NCBI GenBank assembly: GCA_022414725.1
Contig: CM039462.1
Location: 180,093,774-180,157,773, forward strand
Origin: Microglena sp. YARC
Lineage: Eukaryota; Chlorophyta; Chlorophyceae; Chlamydomonadales; Chlamydomonadaceae
Reading direction: 5' to 3'
DNA: 64,000 nucleotides
Positions 24,701 through 37,854 of this stretch are shown piece after piece; position 1 is the first letter of the stretch; every line of letters begins with the position of its first letter. The translations under genes were made by a program, and so were the position numbers. The notes beneath the pieces are model-generated. The model worked only from the letters and a program-made list of their open reading frames with translations. It had not been told where the DNA came from and did not search any database.

Positions 24701-26068
24701 TGTGAAGCGGGCAGGCAGGAAGGGCTCAGAGGCAGCGCTTCATGCGCGGAGGTGTAGGCGGATGGAGTTCAGAATCGAGCTATGTAGAGGTTGAAGTAGG
24801 GGGAAAGTGGTGGCTGGGGTTAATAGCAGGTGGTGGAGACGGGTCTTGGCATTCCAGCTATGGCTTGTGAAGCGGGCAGGCAGGAAGGGCTCAGAGGCAG
24901 CGCTTCATGCGCGGAGGTGTAGGCGGAGGGGAGTTCAGAATCGAGCTATGTAGAGGTTGAAGTAGGGGGAAAGTGGTGGCTGGGGTTAATAGCAGGTGGT
25001 GGAGACGGGTCTTGGCATTCCAGCTATGGCTTTGTGAAGCGGGCAGGCAGGAAGGGCTCAGAGGCAGCGCTTCATGCGCGGAGGTGTAGGCGGAGTGGAG
25101 TTCAGAATCGAGCTATGTAGAGGTTGAAGTAGGGGGAAAGTGGTGGCTGGGGTTAATAGCAGGTGGTGGAGACGGGTCCTTGGCATTCCAGCTATGGCTT
25201 GTGAAGCGGGCAGGCAGGAAGGGCTCAGGGCAGCGCTTCATGCGCGGAGGTGTAGGCGGAGTGGAGTTCAGAATCGAGCTATGTAGAGGTTGAAGTAGGG
25301 GGAAAGTGGTGGCTGGGGTTAATAGCAGGTGGTGGAGACGGGTCTTGGCATTCCAGCTATGGCTTGTGAAGCGGGCAGGCAGGAAGGGCTCAGAGGCAGC
25401 GCTTCATGCGCGGAGGTGTAGGCGGAGTGGAGTTCAGAATCGAGCTATGTAGAGGTTGAAGTAGGGGGAAAGTGGTGGCTGGGGTTAATAGCAGGTGGTG
25501 GAGACGGGTCTTGGCATTCCAGCTATGGCTTGTGAAGCGGGCAGGCAGGAAGGGCTCAGAGGCAGCGCTTCATGCGCGGAGGTGTAGGCGGAGGGGAGTT
25601 CAGAATCGAGCTATGTAGAGGTTGAAGTAGGGGGAAAGTGGTGGCTGGGGTTAATAGCAGGTGGTGGAGACGGGTCTTGGCATTCCAGCTATGGCTTGTG
25701 AAGCGGGCAGGCAGGAAGGGCTCAGAGGCAGCGCTTCATGCGCGGAGGTGTAGGCGGAGGGAGTTCAGAATCGAGCTATGTAGAGGTTGAAGTAGGGGGA
25801 AAGTGGTGGCTGGGGTTAATAGCAGGTGGTGGAGACGGGTCTTGGCATTCCAGCTATGGCTTGTGAAGCGGGCAGGCAGGAAGGGCTCAGAGGCAGCGCT
25901 TCATGCGCGGAGGTGTAGGCGGAGGGGAGTTCAGAATCGAGCTATGTAGAGGTTGAAGTAGGGGGAAAGTGGTGGCTGGGGTTAATAGCAGGTGGTGGAG
26001 ACGGGTCTTGGCATTCCAGCTATGGCTTGTGAAGCGGGCAGGCAGGAAGGGCTCAGAGGCAGCGCTTC
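21741..26068. repeat. 166-bp satellite array, left part
   Basis: The unit runs from GTTAATAGCAGGTGGTGGAG through CATTCCAGCTATGGC, GAAGCGGGCAGGCAGG, GCGCTTCATGCGCGG, AATCGAGCTATGTAGAGG and back. Up to about 23,500 the monomers are scrambled by indels and partial losses. After that they are nearly identical. Many units here carry GGCGGAGTGGAG at the variable site instead of GGCGGAGGGGAG. Short open frames inside the array are monomer readings and not genes. Confidence 0.97.
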
Positions 26069-29000
26069 ATGCGCGGAGGTGTAGGCGGAGGGAGTTCAGA
26101 ATCGAGCTATGTAGAGGTTGAAGTAGGGGGAAAGTGGTGGCTGGGGTTAATAGCAGGTGGTGGAGACGGGTCTTGGCATTCCAGCTATGGCTTTGTGAAG
26201 CGGGCAGGCAGGAAGGGCTCAGAGGCAGCGCTTCATGCGCGGAGGTGTAGGCGGAGGGGAGTTCAGAATCGAGCTATGTAGAGGTTGAAGTAGGGGGAAA
26301 GTGGTGGCTGGGGTTAATAGCAGGTGGTGGAGACGGGTCTTGGCATTCCAGCTATGGCTTGTGAAGCGGGCAGGCAGGAAGGGCTCAGAGGCAGCGCTTC
26401 ATGCGGCGGAGGTGTAGGCGGAGGGGAGTTCAGAATCGAGCTATGTAGAGGTTGAAGTAGGGGGAAAGTGGTGGCTGGGGTTAATAGCAGGTGGTGGAGA
26501 CGGGTCTTGGCATTCCAGCTATGGCTTGTGAAGCGGGCAGGCAGGAAGGGCTCAGAGGCAGCGCTTCATGCGCGGAGGTGTAGGCGGAGTGGAGTTCAGA
26601 ATCGAGCTATGTAGAGGTTGAAGTAGGGGGAAAGTGGTGGCTGGGGTTAATAGCAGGTGGTGGAGACGGGTCTTGGCATTCCAGCTATGGCTTGTGAAGC
26701 GGGCAGGCAGGAAGGGCTCAGAGGCAGCGCTTCATGCGCGGAGGTGTAGGCGGAGGTGGAGTTTCAGAATCGAGCTATGTAGAGGTTGAAGTAGGGGGAA
26801 AGTGGTGGCTGGGGTTAATAGCAGGTGGTGGAGACGGGTCTTGGCATTCCAGCTATGGCTTGTGAAGCGGGCAGGCAGGAAGGGCTCAGAGGCAGCGCTT
26901 CATGCGCGGAGGTGTAGGCGGAGGGAGTTCAGAATCGAGCTATGTAGAGGTTGAAGTAGGGGGAAAGTGGTGGCTGGGGTTAATAGCAGGTGGTGGAGAC
27001 GGGTCTTGGCATTCCAGCTATGGCTTGTGAAGCGGGCAGGCAGGAAGGGCTCAGAGGCAGCGCTTCATGCGCGGAGGTGTAGGCGGAGGGGAGTTCAGAA
27101 TCGAGCTATGTAGAGGTTGAAGTAGGGGGAAAGTGGTGGCTGGGGTTAATAGCAGGTGGTGGAGACGGGTCTTGGCATTCCAGCTATGGCTTGTGAAGCG
27201 GGCAGGCAGGAAGGGCTCAGAGGCAGCGCTTCATGCGCGGAGGTGTAGGCGGAGGGAGTTCAGAATCGAGCTATGTAGAGGTTGAAGTAGGGGGAAAGTG
27301 GTGGCTGGGGTTAATAGCAGGTGGTGGAGACGGGTCTTGGCATTCCAGCTATGGCTTGTGAAGCGGGCAGGCAGGAAGGGCTCAGAGGCAGCGCTTCATG
27401 CGCGGAGGTGTAGGCGGAGTGGAGTTCAGAATCGAGCTATGTAGAGGTTGAAGTAGGGGGAAAGTGGTGGCTGGGGTTAATAGCAGGTGGTGGAGACGGG
27501 TCTTGGCATTCCAGCTATGGCTTGTGAAGCGGGCAGGCAGGAAGGGCTCAGAGGCAGCGCTTCATGCGCGGAGGTGTAGGCGGAGTGGAGTTCAGAATCG
27601 AGCTATGTAGAGGTTGAAGTAGGGGGAAAGTGGTGGCTGGGGTTAATAGCAGGTGGTGGAGACGGGTCTTGGCATTCCAGCTATGGCTTGTGAAGCGGGC
27701 AGGCAGGAAGGGCTCAGAGGCAGCGCTTCATGCGCGGAGGTGTAGGCGGAGGGGAGTTCAGAATCGAGCTATGTAGAGGTTGAAGTAGGGGGAAAGTGGT
27801 GGCTGGGGTTAATAGCAGGTGGTGGAGACGGGTCTTGGCATTCCAGCTATGGCTTGTGAAGCGGGCAGGCAGGAAGGGCTCAGAGGCAGCGCTTCATGCG
27901 CGGAGGTGTAGGCGGAGTGGAGTTCAGAATCGAGCTATGTAGAGGTTGAAGTAGGGGGAAAGTGGTGGCTGGGGTTAATAGCAGGTGGTGGAGACGGGTC
28001 TTGGCATTCCAGCTATGGCTTGTGAAGCGGGCAGGCAGGAAGGGCTCAGAGGCAGCGCTTCATGCGCGGAGGTGTAGGCTTTGTGGTGGCTGGGGGCGAC
28101 GGGTCTTGGGCTATGGCGGGGGCAGGAAGCCTCAGAGGCAGCGCGGAGGTGTAGGCGGAGGGGAGTTCAGAATCGAGCTATGTAGAGGTTGAAGTAGGGG
28201 GAAAGTGGTGGCTGGGGTTAATAGCAGGTGGTGGAGACGGGTCTTGGCATTCCAGCTATGGCTTGTGAAGCGGGCAGGCAGGAAGGGCTCAGAGGCAGCG
28301 CTTCATGCGCGGAGGTGTAGGCGGAGTGGAGTTCAGAATCGAGCTATGTAGAGGTTGAAGTAGGGGGAAAGTGGTGGCTGGGGTTAATAGCAGGTGGTGG
28401 AGACGGGTCTTGGCATTCCAGCTATGGCTTGTGAAGCGGGCAGGCAGGAAGGGCTCAGAGGCAGCGCTTCATGCGCGGAGGTGTAGGCGGAGGGGAGTTC
28501 AGAATCGAGCTATGTAGAGGTTGAAGTAGGGGGAAAGTGGTGGCTGGGGTTAATAGCAGGTGGTGGAGACGGGTCTTGGCATTCCAGCTATGGCTTGTGA
28601 AGCGGGCAGGCAGGAAGGGCTCAGAGGCAGCGCTTCATGCGCGGAGGTGTAGGCGGAGGGGAGTTCAGAATCGAGCTATGTAGAGGTTGAAGTAGGGGGA
28701 AAGTGGTGGCTGGGTTAATAGCAGGTGGTGGAGACGGGTCTTGGCATTCCAGCTATGGCTTGTGAAGCGGGCAGGCAGGAAGGGCTCAGAGGCAGCGCTT
28801 CATGCGCGGAGGTGTAGGCGGAGTGGAGTTCAGAATCGAGCTATGTAGAGGTTGAAGTAGGGGGAAAGTGGTGGCTGGGGTTAATAGCAGGTGGTGGAGA
28901 CGGGTCTTGGCATTCCAGCTATGGCTTGTGAAGCGGGCAGGCAGGAAGGGCTCAGAGGCAGCGCTTCATGCGCGGAGGTGTAGGCGGAGTGGAGTTCAGA

Positions 29001-32000
29001 ATCGAGCTATGTAGAGGTTGAAGTAGGGGAAAGTGGTGGCTGGGGTTAATAGCAGGTGGTGGAGACGGGTCTTGGCATTCCAGCTATGGCTTGTGAAGCG
29101 GGCAGGCAGGAAGGGCTCAGAGGCAGCGCTTCATGCGCGGAGGTGTAGGCGGAGGGGAGTTCAGAATCGAGCTATGTAGAGGTTGAAGTAGGGGGAAAGT
29201 GGTGGCTGGGGTTAATAGCAGGTGGTGGAGACGGGTCTTGGCATTCCAGCTATGGCTTGTGAAGCGGGCAGGCAGGAAGGGCTCAGAGGCAGCGCTTCAT
29301 GCGCGGAGGTGTAGGCGGAGGGGAGTTCAGAATCGAGCTATGTAGAGGTTGAAGTAGGGGGAAAGTGGTGGCTGGGGTTAATAGCAGGTGGTGGAGACGG
29401 GTCTTGGCATTCCAGCTATGGCTTGTGAAGCGGGCAGGCAGGAAGGGCTCAGAGGCAGCGCTTCATGCGCGGAGGTGTAGGCGGAGGGGAGTTCAGAATC
29501 GAGCTATGTAGAGGTTGAAGTAGGGGGAAAGTGGTGGCTGGGGTTAATAGCAGGTGGTGGAGACGGGTCTTGGCATTCCAGCTATGGCTTGTGAAGCGGG
29601 CAGGCAGGAAGGGCTCAGAGGCAGCGCTTCATGCGCGGAGGTGTAGGCGGAGGGGAGTTCAGAATCGAGCTATGTAGAGGTTGAAGTAGGGGGAAAGTGG
29701 TGGCTGGGGTTAATAGCAGGTGGTGGAGACGGGTCTTGGCATTCCAGCTATGGCTTGTGAAGCGGGCAGGCAGGAAGGGCTCAGAGGCAGCGCTTCATGC
29801 GCGGAGGTGTAGGCGGAGTGGAGTTCAGAATCGAGCTATGTAGAGGTTGAAGTAGGGGGAAAGTGGTGGCTGGGGTTAATAGCAGGTGGTGGAGACGGGT
29901 CTTGGCATTCCAGCTATGGCTTGTGAAGCGGGCAGGCAGGAAGGGCTCAGAGGCAGCGCTTCATGCGCGGAGGTGTAGGCGGAGGGGAGTTCAGAATCGA
30001 GCTATGTAGAGGTTGAAGTAGGGGGAAAGTGGTGGCTGGGGTTAATAGCAGGTGGTGGAGACGGGTCTTGGCATTCCAGCTATGGCTTGTGAAGCGGGCA
30101 GGCAGGAAGGGCTCAGAGGCAGCGCTTCATGCGCGGAGGTGTAGGCGGAGTGGAGTTCAGAATCGAGCTATGTAGAGGTTGAAGTAGGGGGAAAGTGGTG
30201 GCTGGGGTTAATAGCAGGTGGTGGAGACGGGTCTTGGCATTCCAGCTATGGCTTGTGAAGCGGGCAGGCAGGAAGGGCTCAGAGGCAGCGCTTCATGCGC
30301 GGAGGTGTAGGCGGAGGGGAGTTCAGAATCGAGCTATGTAGAGGTTGAAGTAGGGGGAAAGTGGTGGCTGGGGTTAATAGCAGGTGGTGGAGACGGGTCT
30401 TGGCATTCCAGCTATGGCTTGTGAAGCGGGCAGGCAGGAAGGGCTCAGAGGCAGCGCTTCATGCGCGGAGGTGTAGGCGGAGGGGAGTTCAGAATCGAGC
30501 TATGTAGAGGTTGAAGTAGGGGGAAAGTGGTGGCTGGGGTTAATAGCAGGTGGTGGAGACGGGTCTTGGCATTCCAGCTATGGCTTGTGAAGCGGGCAGG
30601 CAGGAAGGGCTCAGAGGCAGCGCTTCATGCGCGGAGGTGTAGGCGGAGGGGAGTTCAGAATCGAGCTATGTAGAGGTTGAAGTAGGGGGAAAGTGGTGGC
30701 TGGGGTTAATAGCAGGTGGTGGAGACGGGTCTTGGCATTCCAGCTATGGCTTGTGAAGCGGGCAGGCAGGAAGGGCTCAGAGGCAGCGCTTCATGCGCGG
30801 AGGTGTAGGCGGAGGGAGTTCAGAATCGAGCTATGTAGAGGTTGAAGTAGGGGGAAAGTGGTGGCTGGGGTTAATAGCAGGTGGTGGAGACGGGTCTTGG
30901 CATTCCAGCTATGGCTTGTGAAGCGGGCAGGCAGGAAGGGCTCAGAGGCAGCGCTTCATGCGCGGAGGTGTAGGCGGAGGGGAGTTCAGAATCGAGCTAT
31001 GTAGAGGTTGAAGTAGGGGGAAAGTGGTGGCTGGGGTTAATAGCAGGTGGTGGAGACGGGTCTTGGCATTCCAGCTATGGCTTGTGAAGCGGGCAGGCAG
31101 GAAGGGCTCAGAGGCAGCGCTTCATGCGCGGAGGTGTAGGCGGAGGGGAGTTCAGAATCGAGCTATGTAGAGGTTGAAGTAGGGGGAAAGTGGTGGCTGG
31201 GGTTAATAGCAGGTGGTGGAGACGGGTCTTGGCATTCCAGCTATGGCTTGTGAAGCGGGCAGGCAGGAAGGGCTCAGAGGCAGCGCTTCATGCGCGGAGG
31301 TGTAGGCGGAGGGAGTTCAGAATCGAGCTATGTAGAGGTTGAAGTAGGGGGAAAGTGGTGGCTGGGGTTAATAGCAGGTGGTGGAGACGGGTCTTGGCAT
31401 TCCAGCTATGGCTTGTGAAGCGGGCAGGCAGGAAGGGCTCAGAGGCAGCGCTTCATGCGCGGAGGTGTAGGCGGAGGAGTTCAGAATCGAGCTATGTAGA
31501 GGTTGAAGTAGGGGGAAAGTGGTGGCTGGGGTTAATAGCAGGTGGTGGAGACGGGTCTTGGCATTCCAGCTATGGCTTGTGAAGCGGGCAGGCAGGAAGG
31601 GCTCAGAGGCAGCGCTTCATGCGCGGAGGTGTAGGCGGAGGGGAGTTCAGAATCGAGCTATGTAGAGGTTGAAGTAGGGGGAAAGTGGTGGCTGGGGTTA
31701 ATAGCAGGTGGTGGAGACGGGTCTTGGCATTCCAGCTATGGCTTGTGAAGCGGGCAGGCAGGAAGGGCTCAGAGGCAGCGCTTCATGCGCGGAGGTGTAG
31801 GCGGAGGGGAGTTCAGAATCGAGCTATGTAGAGGTTGAAGTAGGGGGAAAGTGGTGGCTGGGGTTAATAGCAGGTGGTGGAGACGGGTCTTGGCATTCCA
31901 GCTATGGCTTGTGAAGCGGGCAGGCAGGAAGGGCTCAGAGGCAGCGCTTCATGCGCGGAGGTGTAGGCGGAGGGGAGTTCAGAATCGAGCTATGTAGAGG

Positions 32001-35000
32001 TTGAAGTAGGGGGAAAGTGGTGGCTGGGGTTAATAGCAGGTGGTGGAGACGGGTCTTGGCATTCCAGCTATGGCTTGTGAAGCGGGCAGGCAGGAAGGGC
32101 TCAGAGGCAGCGCTTCATGCGCGGAGGTGTAGGCGGAGGGGAGTTCAGAATCGAGCTATGTAGAGGTTGAAGTAGGGGGAAAGTGGTGGCTGGGGTTAAT
32201 AGCAGGTGGTGGAGACGGGTCTTGGCATTCCAGCTATGGCTTGTGAAGCGGGCAGGCAGGAAGGGCTCAGAGGCAGCGCTTCATGCGCGGAGGTGTAGGC
32301 GGAGGGGAGTTCAGAATCGAGCTATGTAGAGGTTGAAGTAGGGGGAAAGTGGTGGCTGGGGTTAATAGCAGGTGGTGGAGACGGGTCTTGGCATTCCAGC
32401 TATGGCTTGTGAAGCGGGCAGGCAGGAAGGGCTCAGAGGCAGCGCTTCATGCGCGGAGGTGTAGGCGGAGGGAGTTCAGAATCGAGCTATGTAGAGGTTG
32501 AAGTAGGGGAAAGTGGTGGCTGGGGTTAATAGCAGGTGGTGGAGACGGGTCTTGGCATTCCAGCTATGGCTTGTGAAGCGGGCAGGCAGGAAGGGCTCAG
32601 AGGCAGCGCTTCATGCGCGGAGGTGTAGGCGGAGGGAGTTCAGAATCGAGCTATGTAGAGGTTGAAGTAGGGGGAAAGTGGTGGCTGGGGTTAATAGCAG
32701 GTGGTGGAGACGGGTCTTGGCATTCCAGCTATGGCTTGTGAAGCGGGCAGGCAGGAAGGGCTCAGAGGCAGCGCTTCATGCGCGGAGGTGTAGGCGGATG
32801 GAGTTCAGAATCGAGCTATGTAGAGGTTGAAGTAGGGGGAAAGTGGTGGCTGGGGTTAATAGCAGGTGGTGGAGACGGGTCTTGGCATTCCAGCTATGGC
32901 TTGTGAAGCGGGCAGGCAGGAAGGGCTCAGAGGCAGCGCTTCATGCGCGGAGGTGTAGGCGGAGTGGAGTTCAGAATCGAGCTATGTAGAGGTTGAAGTA
33001 GGGGGAAAGTGGTGGCTGGGGTTAATAGCAGGTGGTGGAGACGGGTCTTGGCATTCCAGCTATGGCTTGTGAAGCGGGCAGGCAGGAAGGGCTCAGAGGC
33101 AGCGCTTCATGCGCGGAGGTGTAGGCGGAGGGAGTTCAGAATCGAGCTATGTAGAGGTTGAAGTAGGGGGAAAGTGGTGGCTGGGGTTAATAGCAGGTGG
33201 TGGAGACGGGTCTTGGCATTCCAGCTATGGCTTGTGAAGCGGGCAGGCAGGAAGGGCTCAGAGGCAGCGCTTCATGCGCGGAGGTGTAGGCGGAGGGGAG
33301 TTCAGAATCGAGCTATGTAGAGGTTGAAGTAGGGGGAAAGTGGTGGCTGGGGTTAATAGCAGGTGGTGGAGACGGGTCTTGGCATTCCAGCTATGGCTTG
33401 TGAAGCGGGCAGGCAGGAAGGGCTCAGAGGCAGCGCTTCATGCGCGGAGGTGTAGGCGGAGGGGAGTTCAGAATCGAGCTATGTAGAGGTTGAAGTAGGG
33501 GGAAAGTGGTGGCTGGGGTTAATAGCAGGTGGTGGAGACGGGTCTTGGCATTCCAGCTATGGCTTGTGAAGCGGGCAGGCAGGAAGGGCTCAGAGGCAGC
33601 GCTTCATGCGCGGAGGTGTAGGCGGAGGGGAGTTCAGAATCGAGCTATGTAGAGGTTGAAGTAGGGGGAAAGTGGTGGCTGGGGTTAATAGCAGGTGGTG
33701 GAGACGGGTCTTGGCATTCCAGCTATGGCTTGTGAAGCGGGCAGGCAGGAAGGGCTCAGAGGCAGCGCTTCATGCGCGGAGGTGTAGGCGGAGTGGAGTT
33801 CAGAATCGAGCTATGTAGAGGTTGAAGTAGGGGGAAAGTGGTGGCTGGGGTTAATAGCAGGTGGTGGAGACGGGTCTTGGCATTCCAGCTATGGCTTGTG
33901 AAGCGGGCAGGCAGGAAGGGCTCAGAGGCAGCGCTTCATGCGCGGAGGTGTAGGCGGAGGGGAGTTCAGAATCGAGCTATGTAGAGGTTGAAGTAGGGGG
34001 AAAGTGGTGGCTGGGGTTAATAGCAGGTGGTGGAGACGGGTCTTGGCATTCAGCTATGGCTTGTGAAGCGGGCAGGCAGGAAGGGCTCAGAGGCAGCGCT
34101 TCATGCGCGGAGGTGTAGGCGGAGGGGAGTTCAGAATCGAGCTATGTAGAGGTTGAAGTAGGGGGAAAGTGGTGGCTGGGGTTAATAGCAGGTGGTGGAG
34201 ACGGGTCTTGGCATTCCAGCTATGGCTTGTGAAGCGGGCAGGCAGGAAGGGCTCAGAGGCAGCGCTTCATGCGCGGAGGTGTAGGCGGAGGGGAGTTCAG
34301 AATCGAGCTATGTAGAGGTTGAAGTAGGGAAAGTGGTGGCTGGGGTTAATAGCAGGTGGTGGAGACGGGTCTTGGCATTCCAGCTATGGCTTGTGAAGCG
34401 GGCAGGCAGGAAGGGCTCAGAGGCAGCGCTTCATGCGCGGAGGTGTAGGCGGAGGGGAGTTCAGAATCGAGCTATGTAGAGGTTGAAGTAGGGGGAAAGT
34501 GGTGGCTGGGGTTAATAGCAGGTGGTGGAGACGGGTCTTGGCATTCCAGCTATGGCTTGTGAAGCGGGCAGGCAGGAAGGGCTCAGAGGCAGCGCTTCAT
34601 GCGCGGAGGTGTAGGCGGAGGGAGTTCAGAATCGAGCTATGTAGAGGTTGAAGTAGGGGGAAAGTGGTGGCTGGGGTTAATAGCAGGTGGTGGAGACGGG
34701 TCTTGGCATTCCAGCTATGGCTTGTGAAGCGGGCAGGCAGGAAGGGCTCAGAGGCAGCGCTTCATGCGCGGAGGTGTAGGCGGAGGGGAGTTCAGAATCG
34801 AGCTATGTAGAGGTTGAAGTAGGGGAAAGTGGTGGCTGGGGTTAATAGCAGGTGGTGGAGACGGGTCTTGGCATTCCAGCTATGGCTTGTGAAGCGGGCA
34901 GGCAGGAAGGGCTCAGAGGCAGCGCTTCATGCGCGGAGGTGTAGGCGGAGGGGAGTTCAGAATCGAGCTATGTAGAGGTTGAAGTAGGGGGAAAGTGGTG

Positions 35001-36626
35001 GCTGGGGTTAATAGCAGGTGGTGGAGACGGGTCTTGGCATTCCAGCTATGGCTTGTGAAGCGGGCAGGCAGGAAGGGCTCAGAGGCAGCGCTTCATGCGC
35101 GGAGGTGTAGGCGGAGGGGAGTTCAGAATCGAGCTATGTAGAGGTTGAAGTAGGGGGAAAGTGGTGGCTGGGGTTAATAGCAGGTGGTGGAGACGGGTCT
35201 TGGCATTCCAGCTATGGCTTGTGAAGCGGGCAGGCAGGAAGGGCTCAGAGGCAGCGCTTCATGCGCGGAGGTGTAGGCGGAGGGGAGTTCAGAATCGAGC
35301 TATGTAGAGGTTGAAGTAGGGGGAAAGTGGTGGCTGGGGTTAATAGCAGGTGGTGGAGACGGGTCTTGGCATTCCAGCTATGGCTTGTGAAGCGGGCAGG
35401 CAGGAAGGGCTCAGAGGCAGCGCTTCATGCGCGGAGGTGTAGGCGGAGGGGAGTTCAGAATCGAGCTATGTAGAGGTTGAAGTAGGGGGAAAGTGGTGGC
35501 TGGGGTTAATAGCAGGTGGTGGAGACGGGTCTTGGCATTCCAGCTATGGCTTGTGAAGCGGGCAGGCAGGAAGGGCTCAGAGGCAGCGCTTCATGCGCGG
35601 AGGTGTAGGCGGAGGGGAGTTCAGAATCGAGCTATGTAGAGGTTGAAGTAGGGGGAAAGTGGTGGCTGGGGTTAATAGCAGGTGGTGGAGACGGGTCTTG
35701 GCATTCCAGCTATGGCTTGTGAAGCGGGCAGGCAGGAAGGGCTCAGAGGCAGCGCTTCATGCGCGGAGGTGTAGGCGGAGGGGAGTTCAGAATCGAGCTA
35801 TGTAGAGGTTGAAGTAGGGGGAAAGTGGTGGCTGGGGTTAATAGCAGGTGGTGGAGACGGGTCTTGGCATTCCAGCTATGGCTTGTGAAGCGGGCAGGCA
35901 GGAAGGGCTCAGAGGCAGCGCTTCATGCGCGGAGGTGTAGGCGGAGGGGAGTTCAGAATCGAGCTATGTAGAGGTTGAAGTAGGGGGAAAGTGGTGGCTG
36001 GGGTTAATAGCAGGTGGTGGAGACGGGTCTTGGCATTCCAGCTATGGCTTGTGAAGCGGGCAGGCAGGAAGGGCTCAGAGGCAGCGCTTCATGCGCGGAG
36101 GTGTAGGCGGAGGGGAGTTCAGAATCGAGCTATGTAGAGGTTGAAGTAGGGGGAAAGTGGTGGCTGGGGTTAATAGCAGGTGGTGGAGACGGGTCTTGGC
36201 ATTCCAGCTATGGCTTGTGAAGCGGGCAGGCAGGAAGGGCTCAGAGGCAGCGCTTCATGCGCGGAGGTGTAGGCGGAGGGGAGTTCAGAATCGAGCTATG
36301 TAGAGGTTGAAGTAGGGGGAAAGTGGTGGCTGGGGTTAATAGCAGGTGGTGGAGACGGGTCTTGCATTCCAGCTATGGCTTGTGAAGCGGGCAGGCAGGA
36401 AGGGCTCAGAGGCAGCGCTTCATGCGCGGAGGTGTAGGCGGAGGGGAGTTCAGAATCCGAGCGGTAAAGTGGTGGCTGGGGTTAATAGCAGGTGGTGGAG
36501 ACGGGTCTTGGCATTCCAGCTATGGCTTGTGAAGCGGGCAGGCAGGAAGGGCTCAGAGGCAGCGCTTCATGCGCGGAGGTGTAGGCGGAGGGGGGTTCAG
36601 AATCGAGCTACGTAGAGGTTGAAGTG
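26069..36626. repeat. 166-bp satellite array, homogeneous core and right edge
   Basis: Monomers repeat every 166 bp (GTTAATAG at 35837 and 36003, for example), with 164-165-bp variants that have lost bases in the GGCGGAGGGGAG run. Total array length is about 14.9 kb, roughly 90 copies. One aberrant compressed monomer lies at about 28079-28150. The last two units (36440-36626) are truncated and diverged, then sequence changes abruptly to a family B retroelement fragment. The array is G-rich on the plus strand and has no coding capacity. Confidence 0.97.
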
Positions 36627-36934
36627 CTCCTTTAGCAAACCAGCACATACTCTCAGCAGCCTAGTAACATGTCGCTAGGTCACCCATGCAGATCAGCAAG
36701 CTATGCAAAGACGACCAGAGCGCGGCATGCAACAAAAAACAGGACAGGGCCAAAGCCAACACTAGCAAGGTAACTAAAAAAAATCTTAAGAAGCAAATCA
36801 AACTCCTTAGAAAACGTCCTGGACGGTGAAAGGGTAGAACCCCCACAAGATCCACTGACCAGCAAGGAAAACCTTAAAGGCGCACTAAAGCAGCTAGCAA
36901 ATAAACCGGTAGCCTGTGCATCAGGGCATCACTC
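36627..36934 (-). mobile_element. Family B retroelement fragment
   Basis: This matches, in reverse orientation, the segment of longer B copies at about 46200-46510 (two of the internal modules and the TTTCACCGTC region). It lacks the 3' hairpin and poly(A). It abuts the end of the satellite array directly. Confidence 0.85.
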
Positions 36935-37231
36935 TGGAGAGGGAGGATTCGAATTCCGCAGGTAGTTGCGCAGGTTTGAAAGTCGAAGGTTTGAATCGCT
37001 GCTGGTCCTTTCTTGCCTGATTTCAAGCAATCCATGACTCAGACGCCGAACCTGCGGCTCAGCCGCTTGCTCGGTTGCTGCAACCTGGTCCACCTCCTTG
37101 CTGCCTGCCTTCTTCACACCTGCATGCATGCCTATGTACATCCATGATTGACAAATGCCTGCCTGCAGTTTACCCTGACTAGGCTACACAGTGGCAATAT
37201 GTTGTTATATAACCAACACATGTGAGTAGGT
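36935..37231. other. Unassigned spacer with a tRNA-Ser-like trace
   Basis: No gene is recognised. At 36958-37006 the plus strand has GGTTTGAAAG, then GAAGGTTTGAATC, spaced like an anticodon arm (TGA) followed by a T arm. I cannot build a full cloverleaf. See the similar trace at 58336-58388. Confidence 0.3.
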
Positions 37232-37695
37232 CTGAACCATCTGTCTTGTATGCTGTACCATATGTCATGTACGCTGCACCATTTGTCTTGTAGGTTGAAC
37301 CATCTGTCTTGTACGCTGCACCATTTGTCGTGTATGCTGCACCATTTGGCTTGTATGCAGCATGATTTGCCTTGCTGCACCGTGTGTCTCGAATGCTGCA
37401 CCATGTGTCATGTATGCTGCTCCATCTGTCTTGTATGCTCACCATGTGTCTTGTACACTGCACCATTTGTCTTGTACGTTGCACCATATGTCTTGTATGC
37501 TGCACAATCTGTATTGTATGCTGGACCATGTGTCTTATATGCTGCACCATCTGTCTTGTACGCTGCACCGTATGTCTTGTATGCTGCACCATCTGTCTTG
37601 TATGCTGCACCATCTGTCTTGTATGCTGCACCATCTGTCTTGTACGCTGCACCATGTGTCTTGTACACTGCACCATGTGTCTTGTACGTTGCCCC
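37232..37695. repeat. 21-bp minisatellite
   Basis: About 22 copies of a 21-bp unit typified by CTGCACCATCTGTCTTGTATG. Because 21 is a multiple of three, the array stays open in several frames on both strands, giving heptapeptide repeats that should not be read as proteins. It is interrupted by a retroelement insertion and resumes for about three units at 38221-38290. Confidence 0.95.
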
Positions 37696-37823
37696 TTTTT
37701 TTTTTTTTTTTTTTTACATAGGGAGGAACCAGGAAAGGGAACATCTGATAAAACCTAGCCCTATGTGACCAAGGAAGAAAAACCAAAGAAGAAGACTAGA
37801 AGACATGGACCAAAAGTCCGCTA

Positions 37824-37854
<31 letters not shown>

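Noticed and set aside
22353..36615. Short Arg/Gly-rich open frames in the satellite
   Set aside because: Each is one monomer read through its few stop-free frames; there is no independent coding evidence.
37179..37786. Heptapeptide-repeat proteins in three frames and both strands
   Set aside because: A 21-bp repeat keeps frame automatically. Simultaneous openness on both strands argues against coding.
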